Assembly (NCBI RefSeq): GCF_001280015.1
Contig: NZ_LGDV01000190.1
Span: 1-64,000 of the forward strand
DNA: 64,000 nucleotides
Direction: 5' to 3'
Origin: Streptomyces sp. MMG1121
GTDB taxonomy: Bacteria; Actinomycetota; Actinomycetes; Streptomycetales; Streptomycetaceae
A program made the translations under genes and the position numbers. Shown here piece by piece: positions 17,273 to 28,029 of the stretch. The notes below the pieces were generated by a model, which saw only the letters and a list, made by a program, of their open reading frames with translations, did no database searches and had not been told where the DNA came from. Each line of letters opens with the position of its first letter. Positions within the stretch are counted from its first letter, which is position 1.

Positions 17273-18177
17273 AGTCCCACCTTCTTGTAGCGGCGCATCA
17301 GCAGGCCGTAGCTGCCGGCGATGAGGGCGAGGAGGACCAGGACGTAGACCACGCCCTGTCCGGCCGACGGGTCGACCGCACCGGGGCTGCGGGAGGTCGC
17401 GCCCAGGAAGGCCGACTGGACGCCGTCGATGAGCGTGATGGGCGAGAACAGGCCGATCCACGGGATGGCGGAGGTGTGGTTCTGCACGTCGGCGATGGCC
17501 TGGAGCGTGCTGACCGCGCCGTAGGAGATGGTCAGCACGGCGATCACGGCGGCGATGCCGAAGCCCCGGCGCGGGGTGACGGCGGCGATGACCAGGCCGA
17601 TGCCGGCGAAGAGCAGGGATAGCAGGGCCACGGAGACCAGTCCCTCGGCGAATTCCTTCGTCTGGTGGGCGAAGCCCAGCTTGGCCAGCAGCGCGCCGAC
17701 GTACATCACGAGCAGGGGAGCGGCGGTCAGGACGAAGATCGCCGAGGCGAGCGCCGCGAACTTGGCGCGGACGTAGTCGGCGGTCTCGATGGGCCGCGAG
17801 AAGTACAGCGGTACGGTCTTGAAGCGCAGGTCGCGGGAGACGGCCTGGGGTGCCTGGGAGGCGACGTACAGGCTGATCACGGCCTGCAGCATGATCGCGT
17901 AGCGGGTGTAGGCCACGGGCAGTTCGTGCGCCTTGGTGAAGACCGCGACGGCCACCATGATGGCGGCGGGCACGCACATCACCGCGAACAGCAGCATCGG
18001 CAGCACCTTGGACTTCGCCGAGCGGCCGAGGCCGTAGGAGCCGCGCAGGGACTGCGCGTACAGCGAGCGGCGGGCGTAGGCGCGGCCGAGGCGGGGGCCG
18101 TCGTAGCCGCGGTAGCCGATGTCGTGGATGCGGGTCTGGTCGCCGGCCGGGGCCGCCGGGGGATGCTCAACCGCCAT
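17269..18177 (-). CDS. ABC transporter permease
   Basis: 302 residues with about six transmembrane segments after a ~70-residue cytoplasmic N-terminus that includes the YRGYDGPRLGR stretch seen in actinobacterial ABC-2 permeases. ATG 18177 overlaps the upstream ATPase gene end by 11 bp, supporting coupled translation. Second gene of the operon. Substrate unknown. Confidence 0.88.
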   Translation of the reverse strand: MAVEHPPAAPAGDQTRIHDIGYRGYDGPRLGRAYARRSLYAQSLRGSYGLGRSAKSKVLPMLLFAVMCVPAAIMVAVAVFTKAHELPVAYTRYAIMLQAVISLYVASQAPQAVSRDLRFKTVPLYFSRPIETADYVRAKFAALASAIFVLTAAPLLVMYVGALLAKLGFAHQTKEFAEGLVSVALLSLLFAGIGLVIAAVTPRRGFGIAAVIAVLTISYGAVSTLQAIADVQNHTSAIPWIGLFSPITLIDGVQSAFLGATSRSPGAVDPSAGQGVVYVLVLLALIAGSYGLLMRRYKKVGL

Positions 18178-19150
18178 GTCCGACGGCCTCCTTCCGCTGC
18201 TCGTCGCTGCTGTGTTCGCCGTCACCGTCGGTGAACACCTCGGAGATGTGGTGCCGGCGCTGCTCCATGCGCACCAGGCCGAGGCCGAGGTCGGCGACGA
18301 CGTCCCGGACGAGGTCGTACGTCTCCTCGCCCGCGGCGGTCAGCAGCAGGATGTGGCCCGCGCCGGGGAGTCCGGAACCCTCGCCCCGCGTGTCGACCCC
18401 GCGCGCGTGGAGCGCTTCGCGGACCGCGCGGGTGCCGTCGGGGTGGCTGTCGCTGTCGGTGACCTCGATCGCGAGGGTGGTCGTGGTCTGCGTGAAGTCG
18501 GTGGTGGAGCTGGAGCGCAGGAGCTTGCCGCCGTCGATGACGACGACGTGGTCGCAGGTGCGCTCCAGCTCACCCAGCAGATGGGAGGTGACCAGGACCG
18601 AGATGCCGAAGTCGGTGTGGATACGGCGGATCAGGCCGAGCATCTCGTCCCGGCCGACCGGGTCGAGGCCGTTGGTCGGCTCGTCCAGGAACACCACCTG
18701 CGGGTCGTGCACCAGCGCCTGGGCGAGCTTCACCCGCTGCTTCATGCCCGTCGAGTAGCCACCGATGGGGCGGTAGCGCTCCTCGTACAGGCCCACGTGG
18801 CGCAGGGTGTCCGCGGTGCGCTCGCGCGCGGCGGTGGGCGGCAGGCCGGACATGCGCGCCATGTGGACGACGAACTCGGTGGCCGAGACGTCCGGCGGCA
18901 GGCAGTCGTGCTCCGGCATGTACCCGACGCGCTCACGGATGGCGCCGCCCTTGGTGGCGACGTCCAGGCCGAGCACCTCGGCGCGGCCCTCCGTGGCGGG
19001 GGACAGACCCAGCAGGATCTTGATCAGGGTGGACTTGCCGGCGCCGTTGGCTCCGACGAGTCCGGTCACACCGGGTCCGATGTCCACGGACAGCCGGTCG
19101 AGGGCGGTCACCCGGGGGAACCGCTTGCTCAGGCTTTCGGTCGCGATCAC
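18167..19150 (-). CDS. ABC transporter ATP-binding protein, first gene of a two-transporter operon
   Basis: 327 residues. Walker A GANGAGKST, signature YSTGMKQRVKLA, Walker B VVFLDEPTNGLD and switch His TSHLLGEL are all intact. The GTG at 19150 is preferred because GAAGG lies seven nt upstream; GTG 19156 is an alternative. A C-terminal ~100-residue domain follows the cassette. Two ATPase/permease pairs in one transcript suggest two related exporters or one hetero-assembly. An isolated DnaA box (19272-19280) and the M24 gene promoter share the upstream gap. Confidence 0.92.
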   Translation of the reverse strand: MIATESLSKRFPRVTALDRLSVDIGPGVTGLVGANGAGKSTLIKILLGLSPATEGRAEVLGLDVATKGGAIRERVGYMPEHDCLPPDVSATEFVVHMARMSGLPPTAARERTADTLRHVGLYEERYRPIGGYSTGMKQRVKLAQALVHDPQVVFLDEPTNGLDPVGRDEMLGLIRRIHTDFGISVLVTSHLLGELERTCDHVVVIDGGKLLRSSSTTDFTQTTTTLAIEVTDSDSHPDGTRAVREALHARGVDTRGEGSGLPGAGHILLLTAAGEETYDLVRDVVADLGLGLVRMEQRRHHISEVFTDGDGEHSSDEQRKEAVGHGG

Positions 19151-19271
19151 AGTCACGCCTTCGACGGTAGTGATCCGGACCACCCCGGTCGTCAGACCAC
19201 AGAGCCGTCTTCGGGTCAGTCCCAGGTATTACGGGACCCTAAGGGATCCCCTGCCCGGGGGTTACCGCGCG

Positions 19272-19280
19272 TTGTCCACA
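19272..19280 (+). promoter_or_regulatory. Isolated DnaA box
   Basis: TTGTCCACA matches the Streptomyces DnaA-box consensus exactly. It lies in the divergent gap between the ABC operon and the M24 peptidase gene. Confidence 0.5.
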
Positions 19281-19396
19281 GCCTGCCGCCCCCCTATTGA
19301 CGCCGCCTCTAACAACTGTCACATTCACCAGTGTCAAGTTACGGACGCGTACCGCAGCCGACGGGACGAGTCGGCGGCACGACGGGACGGGGCGGC

Positions 19397-20239
19397 ATGA
19401 CGACGGCAGTGAGCAGCGAACTCTCCGTGCAGCTACGGGGGTTCAGGCGGGTGCAGCGCCTCGCCTACGAGTGCGCGGAGGCGGTCGCGGCCCGTCTGGA
19501 GCCGGGCGTGACCGAGCGCGAGGCGGCGCGGATGCAGCGCGAGTGGCTGCGCGAGCGCGGCGTGCGGGACTGGTTCCACCTGCCCTTCGCCTGGTTCGGC
19601 GACCGCACGGCGTTCGTGAACTTCCGCATCCCCTTGCAGTTCTTCCCGACCGACCGCGCCCTGGCACCCGGGATGCCGTTCATCCTGGACATGGCGCCGG
19701 TCTACGAGGGATACACCGCGGACATCGGCTACTCGGGCTCGCTGGGTGTGAACCCGGTGCAGGACCGGCTGATGGCCGACCTGGAGGCGCACCGCGAGCT
19801 GATCCTGCGCGAGGTGCGCGAGCGGCGCCCGCTGCGCGAGATCTACGAGGACGTGGACCGGCTCATGGTCCGCCAGGGCTACGCCAACCGGCATCGCGCG
19901 TACCCGTTCGGCGTGATCGCCCACAAGGTGGACCGGGTCAGGCAGCGCCGCCTCTCCCCCCATCTGTTCGGGTTCGGCACGCAGTCCCTCAAGGGCCTGG
20001 CCGCCGACGCGCTGCACGGTCACCGCGAGGGCTGGTCGCCCCTGTGGTCGCCGTACCGCTTCTCGGACCACCCGCCGCAGCCGGGCCTGTGGGCGGTCGA
20101 ACCCCACCTCGGCTTCCGGGGCACGGGCGCGAAGTTCGAGGAGATCCTCGTGGTCACCGACTCGAGGGATCCCGAACAGAGCGCTTTCTGGCTGGACGAC
20201 GATCTGCCGCACGTGCGGCGCTGGGCGGAGGAGAAGTGA
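19397..20239 (+). CDS. M24-family metallopeptidase-like protein
   Basis: 280 residues, only the pita-bread catalytic domain. Metal-ligand positions are visible: Asp in FILDMAPVY, Asp in YTADIGYSG, His in VIAHKVD, Glu in WAVEPHLGF and Glu in AKFEEILVVT. The active-site loop differs from classical aminopeptidases, so the substrate may not be a peptide. The stop overlaps the next gene by four bases (GTGA), placing it in one operon with the hydrolase-SDR fusion and probably MerR. Confidence 0.85.
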   Translation: MTTAVSSELSVQLRGFRRVQRLAYECAEAVAARLEPGVTEREAARMQREWLRERGVRDWFHLPFAWFGDRTAFVNFRIPLQFFPTDRALAPGMPFILDMAPVYEGYTADIGYSGSLGVNPVQDRLMADLEAHRELILREVRERRPLREIYEDVDRLMVRQGYANRHRAYPFGVIAHKVDRVRQRRLSPHLFGFGTQSLKGLAADALHGHREGWSPLWSPYRFSDHPPQPGLWAVEPHLGFRGTGAKFEEILVVTDSRDPEQSAFWLDDDLPHVRRWAEEK

Positions 20240-21990
20240 CGCTGAAGGGTGCCCGGGAGCGCCGGGTGACGACCGGCGGGGTCGAGCTGTGCGTGGCCGA
20301 GCTGGGCGATCCGGAACAGCCGACGGTGGTACTGGTGCACGGCTACCCGGACAGCAAGGAGGTCTGGTCGGAGGTGGCCGGCCGGCTCGCCGACCGCTTC
20401 CACGTGGTCCTGTACGACGTCCGGGGCCACGGCGGCTCCACGGCGCCGAAACCGCTGCGCGGCGGCTTCACCCTGCCCAAGCTCACCGACGACTTCCTGG
20501 CCGTGGTGGACGCGGTCAGCCCGGACCGGCCGGTGCACCTGGTCGGGCACGACTGGGGCTCGGTGCAGTCGTGGGAGTTCGTCACGGTGGGCCGCACGGA
20601 GGGCCGTATCGCCTCCTTCACCTCGATCTCCGGCCCGTCCCTGGACCACTTCGGGCACTGGATCAACGCGCGCGTGAAACGTCCGACGCCCCGCCGGGTG
20701 GGCCAGCTCCTCGGCCAGGGCGCCAAGTCCTGGTACGTGTACATGCTGCACACGCCCGTGCTGCCCGAACTGGCCTGGCGCGGGCCGCTCGGCAAGCGCT
20801 GGCCGCGGATGCTGGAGCGGCTCGAGAAGGTCCCGGCGGGCGACTACCCGACGGCCTCCCTCTCCTCCGACGCGGCACACGGCGCCTGGCTGTACCGGGA
20901 CAACGTCCGCGCCCGGCTGAGCAGGCCGCGCCCGGACGCGTACGCACACGCGCCCGTGCAGCTCATCACGCCCCAGGGGGACGCGTTCCTCTCCGAGCGG
21001 CTCTACGACGACCTGGAGCGGTGGGTGCCGCAGCTGACCCGCCGCACGCTCCCGGCCAGGCACTGGGTCCCGCGCACCCGGCCCGACCAACTCGCTTCCT
21101 GGATCGGGGAATTCATCATGTCCGTGGACGGCGGCCGCCCGGGACCCAAGGCCACCGGCTGCCATGCCGACCGGTTCGGCGGGCAGTTGGTGCTGGTCAC
21201 CGGCGCGGGCAGCGGGATCGGCCGGGCCACGGCGTTCGCCTTCGCGGAGGCCGGCGCGCGCGTGGTCGCCGTCGACCGCGACACCGAGGCCGCCGCCCGC
21301 ACCGCCGAGCTGTCCCGGCTGATCGGCGCGCCCGAGGCCTGGGCGGAGACCGCCGACGTCTCCGACGAGCAGGCGATGGAGAAGCTCGCCGAGAAGGTGC
21401 ACCGTGCGTACGGCGTGCTGGACGTGCTGGTCAACAACGCGGGCATCGGCCTGTCCGGTTCCTTCTTCGCCACCACGACCGACGACTGGCGCAAGGTCCT
21501 GGACGTGAACCTGTGGGGCGTGATCCACGGCTGCCGGCTCTTCGGCGCGCGGATGAGCGAGCGCGGCCAGGGCGGCCACATCGTCAACATCGCCTCAGCG
21601 GCCGCGTACCAGCCCTCCCGGGCTTTGCCGGCCTACAGCACCTCCAAGGCGGCGGTGCTGATGCTCTCCGAGTGCCTGCGCGCCGAACTCGCCGGGCAGG
21701 GCATCGGGGTGAGCGCGATCTGCCCCGGCTTCGTCAACACGAACATCACCTCCACGACCCGCTTCACCGGCGTCGACGAGGCGGAGGAGCGCCGTCGCCA
21801 GAAGAAGTCGACCCGGCTGTACGGCAGGCGCAACTACCCGCCGGAGAAGGTGGCCGCGGCGATCCTGGACGCAGTGACCGGCGACAAGGCGGTCGTGCCG
21901 GTGACCCCTGAGGCCCGCGGCGCCCACCTCATGTCCCGTTTCGTGCCGGGGGCGTTGCGGCGGATCGCGCGGGTGGAGCCGAGGCTGTGA
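20236..21990 (+). CDS. Alpha/beta-hydrolase fused to short-chain dehydrogenase/reductase
   Basis: 584 residues with two enzyme domains. Residues ~10-295 are an alpha/beta hydrolase of epoxide-hydrolase type: oxyanion HGYP (35-38), nucleophile elbow HDWGS with Asp106, and a late His in ARHWVP. Residues ~315-570 form a classical SDR: TGAGSGIG for NAD(P), NNAG, and the YSTSK catalytic pair (Tyr467, Lys471). The fusion suggests hydrolysis followed by oxidation of the same substrate, perhaps an epoxide or ester to a carbonyl (inference). GTG 20236 overlaps the M24 stop. The MerR regulator follows two bases after the stop codon. Confidence 0.9.
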   Translation: MTLKGARERRVTTGGVELCVAELGDPEQPTVVLVHGYPDSKEVWSEVAGRLADRFHVVLYDVRGHGGSTAPKPLRGGFTLPKLTDDFLAVVDAVSPDRPVHLVGHDWGSVQSWEFVTVGRTEGRIASFTSISGPSLDHFGHWINARVKRPTPRRVGQLLGQGAKSWYVYMLHTPVLPELAWRGPLGKRWPRMLERLEKVPAGDYPTASLSSDAAHGAWLYRDNVRARLSRPRPDAYAHAPVQLITPQGDAFLSERLYDDLERWVPQLTRRTLPARHWVPRTRPDQLASWIGEFIMSVDGGRPGPKATGCHADRFGGQLVLVTGAGSGIGRATAFAFAEAGARVVAVDRDTEAAARTAELSRLIGAPEAWAETADVSDEQAMEKLAEKVHRAYGVLDVLVNNAGIGLSGSFFATTTDDWRKVLDVNLWGVIHGCRLFGARMSERGQGGHIVNIASAAAYQPSRALPAYSTSKAAVLMLSECLRAELAGQGIGVSAICPGFVNTNITSTTRFTGVDEAEERRRQKKSTRLYGRRNYPPEKVAAAILDAVTGDKAVVPVTPEARGAHLMSRFVPGALRRIARVEPRL

Positions 21991-21991
21991 C

Positions 21992-22948
21992 GTGACCGCC
22001 CCGCCGCCCGCGCGGACGTACCGCATCGAGGATCTGGCCCACCACACCGCCACGACCGTCCGGACCATCCGCGCCTACCAGGACCGCGGTCTGCTCCCCC
22101 GGCCCGAGCGCCGGGGCCGCGCCAACCTCTACTCCGAGGCGCACGTCGCCCGGCTCCACCAGATCGCCCATCTCCTCGACCGGGGCTACACCCTCGCCTC
22201 GATCAAGGAGTTGCTGGAGGCCTGGGACACCGGCCGGGGCCTGGGCGGGGTGCTCGGCCTGGTCACCGAGGTGGAGGGGCCCTGGACCGACGAGCGCCCC
22301 GACCGCGTCGGCCGCGCCGAACTGGACGCCCGTTTCGGCGGCACGCCCGACGACGGCGCCGTGGCCGAGGCGGTCGAACTCGGCGTGCTGGAGCGGATCG
22401 AGGGCGACCCGGACACCTTCCTGGTCCCGAGCCCCCAAGAGCTGTCCGTGGCCGTCGAGTTGCACGCCGCCGGAGTACCGCTGTCCGCGATCTCAGAGCA
22501 CCTGAGGGAGTTGAGGGGTCAGGTCGAGCACATCGCCGCCCGTTTCCTGGAGTTCACCACCGAGTACGTCTTCGCGCGCTACCTGGACGATCCAGGCCAC
22601 CGCACGGACGCGCACGCGGCGGAGGCGGCCTCACTCGTCCGCCGGCTGCGCCCCTTGGCCCAACAGACGCTGGAGGCAGAACTGGCCCGCGCGATGCGCA
22701 CGTTGGCGACCCGGCACCTGCGCACGCACCTCGGTGCGGAGAGCCCCGGAGAGCCCGCCGAGGAGCTTTCCGCCACCCGTTCCGTGACTCTCCCCGCCGA
22801 GACGATCTCCGCTGTGGAAAACCTCGTTGGGCCGGACCATGTCGCCGAGTTCATCGCACTGACGGCCGAACGGGAGGTGCGGGCACGGGGATTGGATCAT
22901 CTGGTCTCAGATTCCTTGGGGCGTACGGAACTTCGCAAATCACCCTAA
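21992..22948 (+). CDS. MerR-family transcriptional regulator
   Basis: 318 residues. The N-terminal winged HTH (YRIEDLAHHTATTVRTIRAYQDRGLL, ~residues 10-80) is typical MerR. The long C-terminal part shows no metal-binding Cys, so it likely binds an organic effector or another ligand. GTG 21992 starts two bases after the SDR fusion stop, so it is probably co-transcribed and may autoregulate the operon. Confidence 0.88.
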   Translation: MTAPPPARTYRIEDLAHHTATTVRTIRAYQDRGLLPRPERRGRANLYSEAHVARLHQIAHLLDRGYTLASIKELLEAWDTGRGLGGVLGLVTEVEGPWTDERPDRVGRAELDARFGGTPDDGAVAEAVELGVLERIEGDPDTFLVPSPQELSVAVELHAAGVPLSAISEHLRELRGQVEHIAARFLEFTTEYVFARYLDDPGHRTDAHAAEAASLVRRLRPLAQQTLEAELARAMRTLATRHLRTHLGAESPGEPAEELSATRSVTLPAETISAVENLVGPDHVAEFIALTAEREVRARGLDHLVSDSLGRTELRKSP

Positions 22949-22960
22949 TCTGCACGCCAC

Positions 22961-23014
22961 TTATCCACAGTCTCGTCAATTCCCCTGTGGATAACCGCAC
23001 TTGGTTGTGGATCA
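22961..23014. promoter_or_regulatory. DnaA-box-like trio upstream of kptA
   Basis: TTATCCACA (22961-22969), its inverse TGTGGATAA (22986-22994) and the near-match TGTGGATCA (23006-23014) lie within 54 bp. The surrounding stretch is AT-rich compared with the genes (GGGGAGAAAAAAACC follows). Confidence 0.65.
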
Positions 23015-23068
23015 AACCTGGGGAGAAAAAAACCTGCGTGATCCGCGTCTCTCCCGCACGCTGGACCC

Positions 23069-23617
23069 ATGAACGAACAACGCACCGTGAAGGTGTCGAA
23101 ATACCTCTCCAAACACCTGCGCCACCAGCCGGAGCGCATCGGGCTCGACCCGGACCCGGCCGGCTGGGTGGAGATCGACGCGCTGATCGCCGCGGCCGCC
23201 GCCCACGGCTTCCCGTTCACGCGCGGGGAGCTGGATCACGTGGTGGCCGCCAACGACAAACAGCGCTTCGCGATCGAGGGCGGCAGAATCCGCGCCAGCC
23301 AGGGCCACAGCATCGACGTCGACCTCGGCCTGCCCCCGGCGACCCCTCCGCCGTACCTCTACCACGGGACCGTCGCCCGCACCCTGGACGCGATCCGCGC
23401 GGACGGGCTCAGGCCCATGAGCCGGCACGACGTCCATCTGTCCGCCGACCGGGAGACCGCCACCCGGGTCGGCGCCCGCCGCGGCCGCCCCGTGGTCCTC
23501 GCCGTGGACACGGGCGCCATGCACCGTGACGGCCATGTGTTCCACGTCAGCGCCAACGGGGTCTGGCTGACAAAGGCCGTACCACCGCGCTACCTGCGGT
23601 TCCCCGGGCCCGGCTGA
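23069..23617 (+). CDS. kptA: RNA 2'-phosphotransferase (Tpt1/KptA family)
   Basis: 182 residues. It transfers the 2'-phosphate of RNA to NAD+. The N-terminal winged-helix half shows KVSKYLSKHLRHQPERIGL; the ADP-ribosyltransferase half has YLYHGT, VHLSADRETATRVGARRG and the strand VFHVSANGVWLTKAVPP. In bacteria no splicing ligase product is known for it, so its role may be RNA repair or detoxification (family knowledge). No obvious operon partner except the hypothetical gene 34 bp downstream. DnaA-box-like sites precede it. Confidence 0.93.
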   Translation: MNEQRTVKVSKYLSKHLRHQPERIGLDPDPAGWVEIDALIAAAAAHGFPFTRGELDHVVAANDKQRFAIEGGRIRASQGHSIDVDLGLPPATPPPYLYHGTVARTLDAIRADGLRPMSRHDVHLSADRETATRVGARRGRPVVLAVDTGAMHRDGHVFHVSANGVWLTKAVPPRYLRFPGPG

Positions 23618-23651
23618 GCCCGCGCGCGGACGTGTGGTCATGATCGGTGGT

Positions 23652-24110
23652 ATGGACCACTCGCCCGAGCACCTGCCGACCACCCAGGCCGCCGTCACCG
23701 CTCTGCGCACCCTCGCCGCCCGCTTCGCGCGCGAGATCGAGGTGACCGACGACATCGGCGCCGACCAGACCTCCCGCCGCAGCGCCGCGGGCGTCGGCGC
23801 GACCACGGACCCGGACGGCTCCCTGCCGCACGAGGCGTACGTCGAGTTCGGCGGCGTCCCCCGGGTGAGCGTGCGGCTGTACCCGGACGACGACGCGCTG
23901 ATCACCGTCGAGGGCATCGAGTGCCCCGACATCGCGCGCGACGACGTGCCGGCCTTCCTCCGCTCCGTCTTCGAGGGCCTCGCCCATGTCAGGGCGCGCC
24001 GCTTCCCGCCCGGCTACCGCCTGGTCGTCCCGCTGCCCGGCGACCGCGCGCACACGGAGTACGTCCCGATGATCCTGCTCAGCCCGTGGCTGAGCCGCAA
24101 CGTTCGGTGA
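23652..24110 (+). CDS. Hypothetical protein
   Basis: 152 residues from ATG 23652 (MDHSPEHLPTTQAAVTALRT); GTG 23634 and ATG 23640 in the same frame are weaker choices. It has a single mixed alpha/beta domain, with no signal peptide or membrane segment. A central beta-rich stretch (ISV-type strands such as PRVSVRLYPDDDALITVEG) is followed by a helix and VPLPGDRAHTEYVPMILL. I do not recognise the family. Confidence 0.65.
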   Translation: MDHSPEHLPTTQAAVTALRTLAARFAREIEVTDDIGADQTSRRSAAGVGATTDPDGSLPHEAYVEFGGVPRVSVRLYPDDDALITVEGIECPDIARDDVPAFLRSVFEGLAHVRARRFPPGYRLVVPLPGDRAHTEYVPMILLSPWLSRNVR

Positions 24111-24152
24111 CCTGTTCGTCCGTTGTCAGTGGGGCCGCTTACCCTCGAACGC

Positions 24153-25055
24153 ATGAGTCTGCGTCTGAGCACCGTGATCCTGCCCCACCGCCGCTGGAGC
24201 GAAGGCGGCCGCACGGCCTGGACGCGGGCCGAACAGCTCGGCTTCCACACCGCGTACACCTACGACCACCTCTCCTGGCGCAGCTTCCGTGACGGCCCGT
24301 GGTTCGGCGCGGTCCCGACGCTGACCGCCGCCGCCGGCGTGACCGAGCGCCTCCGCCTCGGCACGCTGGTGACCTCGCCGAACTTCCGGCACCCGGTGAC
24401 CCTCGCCAAGGAGCTGATCTCCCTCGACGACGTCTCCGGCGGCCGGGTCACCCTCGGCATCGGTGCCGGCGGCACCGGCTTCGACGCGAGCGCCCTCGGC
24501 CAGGAGCCGTGGAGCCCGCGCGAGCGCGCCGACCGGTTCGCCGAGTTCGTGCCGCTGCTCGACCGGCTCCTCACCGAGGACTCCGTGTCGCACGAGGGCC
24601 GCTTCTACTCGGCGCACGAGGCGCGCAACATCCCCGGCTGCGTGCAGCGGCCCCGGCTGCCGTTCGCGGTGGCGGCCACGGGCCCGCGCGGCCTCAGGCT
24701 CGCCGCGCGCTACGGGCAGGCGTGGGTGACCACGGGTGACCCGAAGCTCTACGAGACCGGCACCCCGGAGCAGTCCGTCGAGGCCCTGCGCGGGCAGATC
24801 GGCAAGCTGTCCGAGGCCTGCGCGGCCGCCGAGCGGGACGTGGCCGGGCTGGACAAGGTCCTGCTCACCGGTTTCACCCCGGACCGCGCCCGGCCGCTCG
24901 AGTCCCTGGACGCGTTCGTGGACTTCGCCGGCCGGCACCGGGACCTGGGCTTCACCGAGATCGTCATCCACTGGCCCATCCCGGACTCGGACTTCGCCGC
25001 GGACGAGAAGGTGTTCGAGCAGATCGCCATGGAGAGTCTCGCCCAACTGGGCTGA
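24153..25055 (+). CDS. LLM-class flavin-dependent oxidoreductase
   Basis: 300 residues, a luciferase-like TIM barrel using FMN or F420. It begins [13 protein letters not shown] and has the characteristic [16 protein letters not shown] and [11 protein letters not shown] segments. F420-dependent members are common in actinobacteria, but cofactor choice cannot be read from this sequence with certainty. A TACCCT element lies seven nt before ATG 24153, and no ribosome-binding site is seen, so it may be leaderless. Confidence 0.88.
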   Translation: MSLRLSTVILPHRRWSEGGRTAWTRAEQLGFHTAYTYDHLSWRSFRDGPWFGAVPTLTAAAGVTERLRLGTLVTSPNFRHPVTLAKELISLDDVSGGRVTLGIGAGGTGFDASALGQEPWSPRERADRFAEFVPLLDRLLTEDSVSHEGRFYSAHEARNIPGCVQRPRLPFAVAATGPRGLRLAARYGQAWVTTGDPKLYETGTPEQSVEALRGQIGKLSEACAAAERDVAGLDKVLLTGFTPDRARPLESLDAFVDFAGRHRDLGFTEIVIHWPIPDSDFAADEKVFEQIAMESLAQLG

Positions 25056-25293
25056 CGTCAAAGGGCGTCCGGTCCCCCGCCGGGTGTCCGCCCTGGACGC
25101 CGCCGCCCGGGTATTGCCCATGGCTTCCGCGCGAGCGTCGTCCTGGCTTGCACGCGCGTCATACACGGCTTGCGCGTGGGAGTCGTTCCTCGCTCCCGCG
25201 CGCGTCGTCCACCGCGTCCGCGCGGGCGTCATCTGTGTCTCATCTGTGCATAGGGGCGCACGGCCGTGCGGGCATATGCGCGAGAATGGCCGG

Positions 25294-26163
25294 GTGACCT
25301 CAGCGACCAGACAGCCCGGGACCCCTGCCGCCGCCACGCCCCCGCGGCTGATCGCCACCGACCTCGACGGCACACTGCTGCGCGACGACAAGTCGGTCTC
25401 CCCGCGGACGGTCGCCGCGCTCGCCGCCGCCGAGGAAGCGGGCATCGAGGTCTTCTTCGTCACCGGCCGCCCGGCCCGCTGGATGGACGTCGTCAGCGAC
25501 CACGTGCACGGCCACGGCCTGGCGATCTGCGGAAACGGCGCCGCCGTGGTCGACCTGCACGGCGGCTCCGGCACCCACCGGTTCGTGAAGGTGCGCGAGC
25601 TGGCCCGGGCGGGCGCTCTGGACGCCGTACGACTGCTGCGCGCAGCGGCGCCCGGCACGGTGTTCGCGGTCGAGCAGACGTACGGCTTCCACCAGGAGCC
25701 CGACTATCCCCAGCTGCACAGGGAGATACCGGACCACCTCCTGCCCGCCGAACGGCTCCTCGCCCCCGACGGTCCGGACGCCGACCAGCCCGTGCTCAAG
25801 ATCCTGGCCTACCACCCCGATCTCGACCCGGACGCCTTTCTCACCCTCGCCCGGCTCGCGATCGGCGACCGCGCCAACGTCACCCGATCCAGCCCCAGCG
25901 CCCTGCTGGAACTGAGCGGCCCCGAGGTCTCCAAGGCCAGCACACTCGCCCTGTGCTGTGCCGAGCGCGGCATCTCGCACGAGGAGGTCGTCGCCTTCGG
26001 CGACATGCCCAACGACCTCGAGATGCTGACCTGGGCCGGCCGGTCGTACGCGATGGGCAACGCCCACCCGGACGTCCTCGCCGCCGCGTCGGCCCGCACG
26101 GTCGCCAACAACGACGACGGCGTGGCGGTCGTGATCGAGCAGTTGCTCGCGGAACGGGTCTAG
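25294..26163 (+). CDS. Cof-type HAD-superfamily phosphatase (second copy)
   Basis: 289 residues. Motifs: [23 protein letters not shown], the Lys of VSKASTLAL and [10 protein letters not shown]. It closely resembles the serS-linked gene at 14143. GTG 25294 is preferred because GAGAAT ends six nt upstream (leaderless pattern); ATG 25276 is in frame and also possible. It converges on the histidine kinase gene. Substrate unknown. Confidence 0.88.
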   Translation: MTSATRQPGTPAAATPPRLIATDLDGTLLRDDKSVSPRTVAALAAAEEAGIEVFFVTGRPARWMDVVSDHVHGHGLAICGNGAAVVDLHGGSGTHRFVKVRELARAGALDAVRLLRAAAPGTVFAVEQTYGFHQEPDYPQLHREIPDHLLPAERLLAPDGPDADQPVLKILAYHPDLDPDAFLTLARLAIGDRANVTRSSPSALLELSGPEVSKASTLALCCAERGISHEEVVAFGDMPNDLEMLTWAGRSYAMGNAHPDVLAAASARTVANNDDGVAVVIEQLLAERV

Positions 26164-26223
26164 AGCCGGTCCAGAGCTGGTCCAGAGTGCCGGCCGCGAA
26201 GCGCTCCCGCGCACGCGGTGTTC

Positions 26224-28029
<1,806 letters not shown>

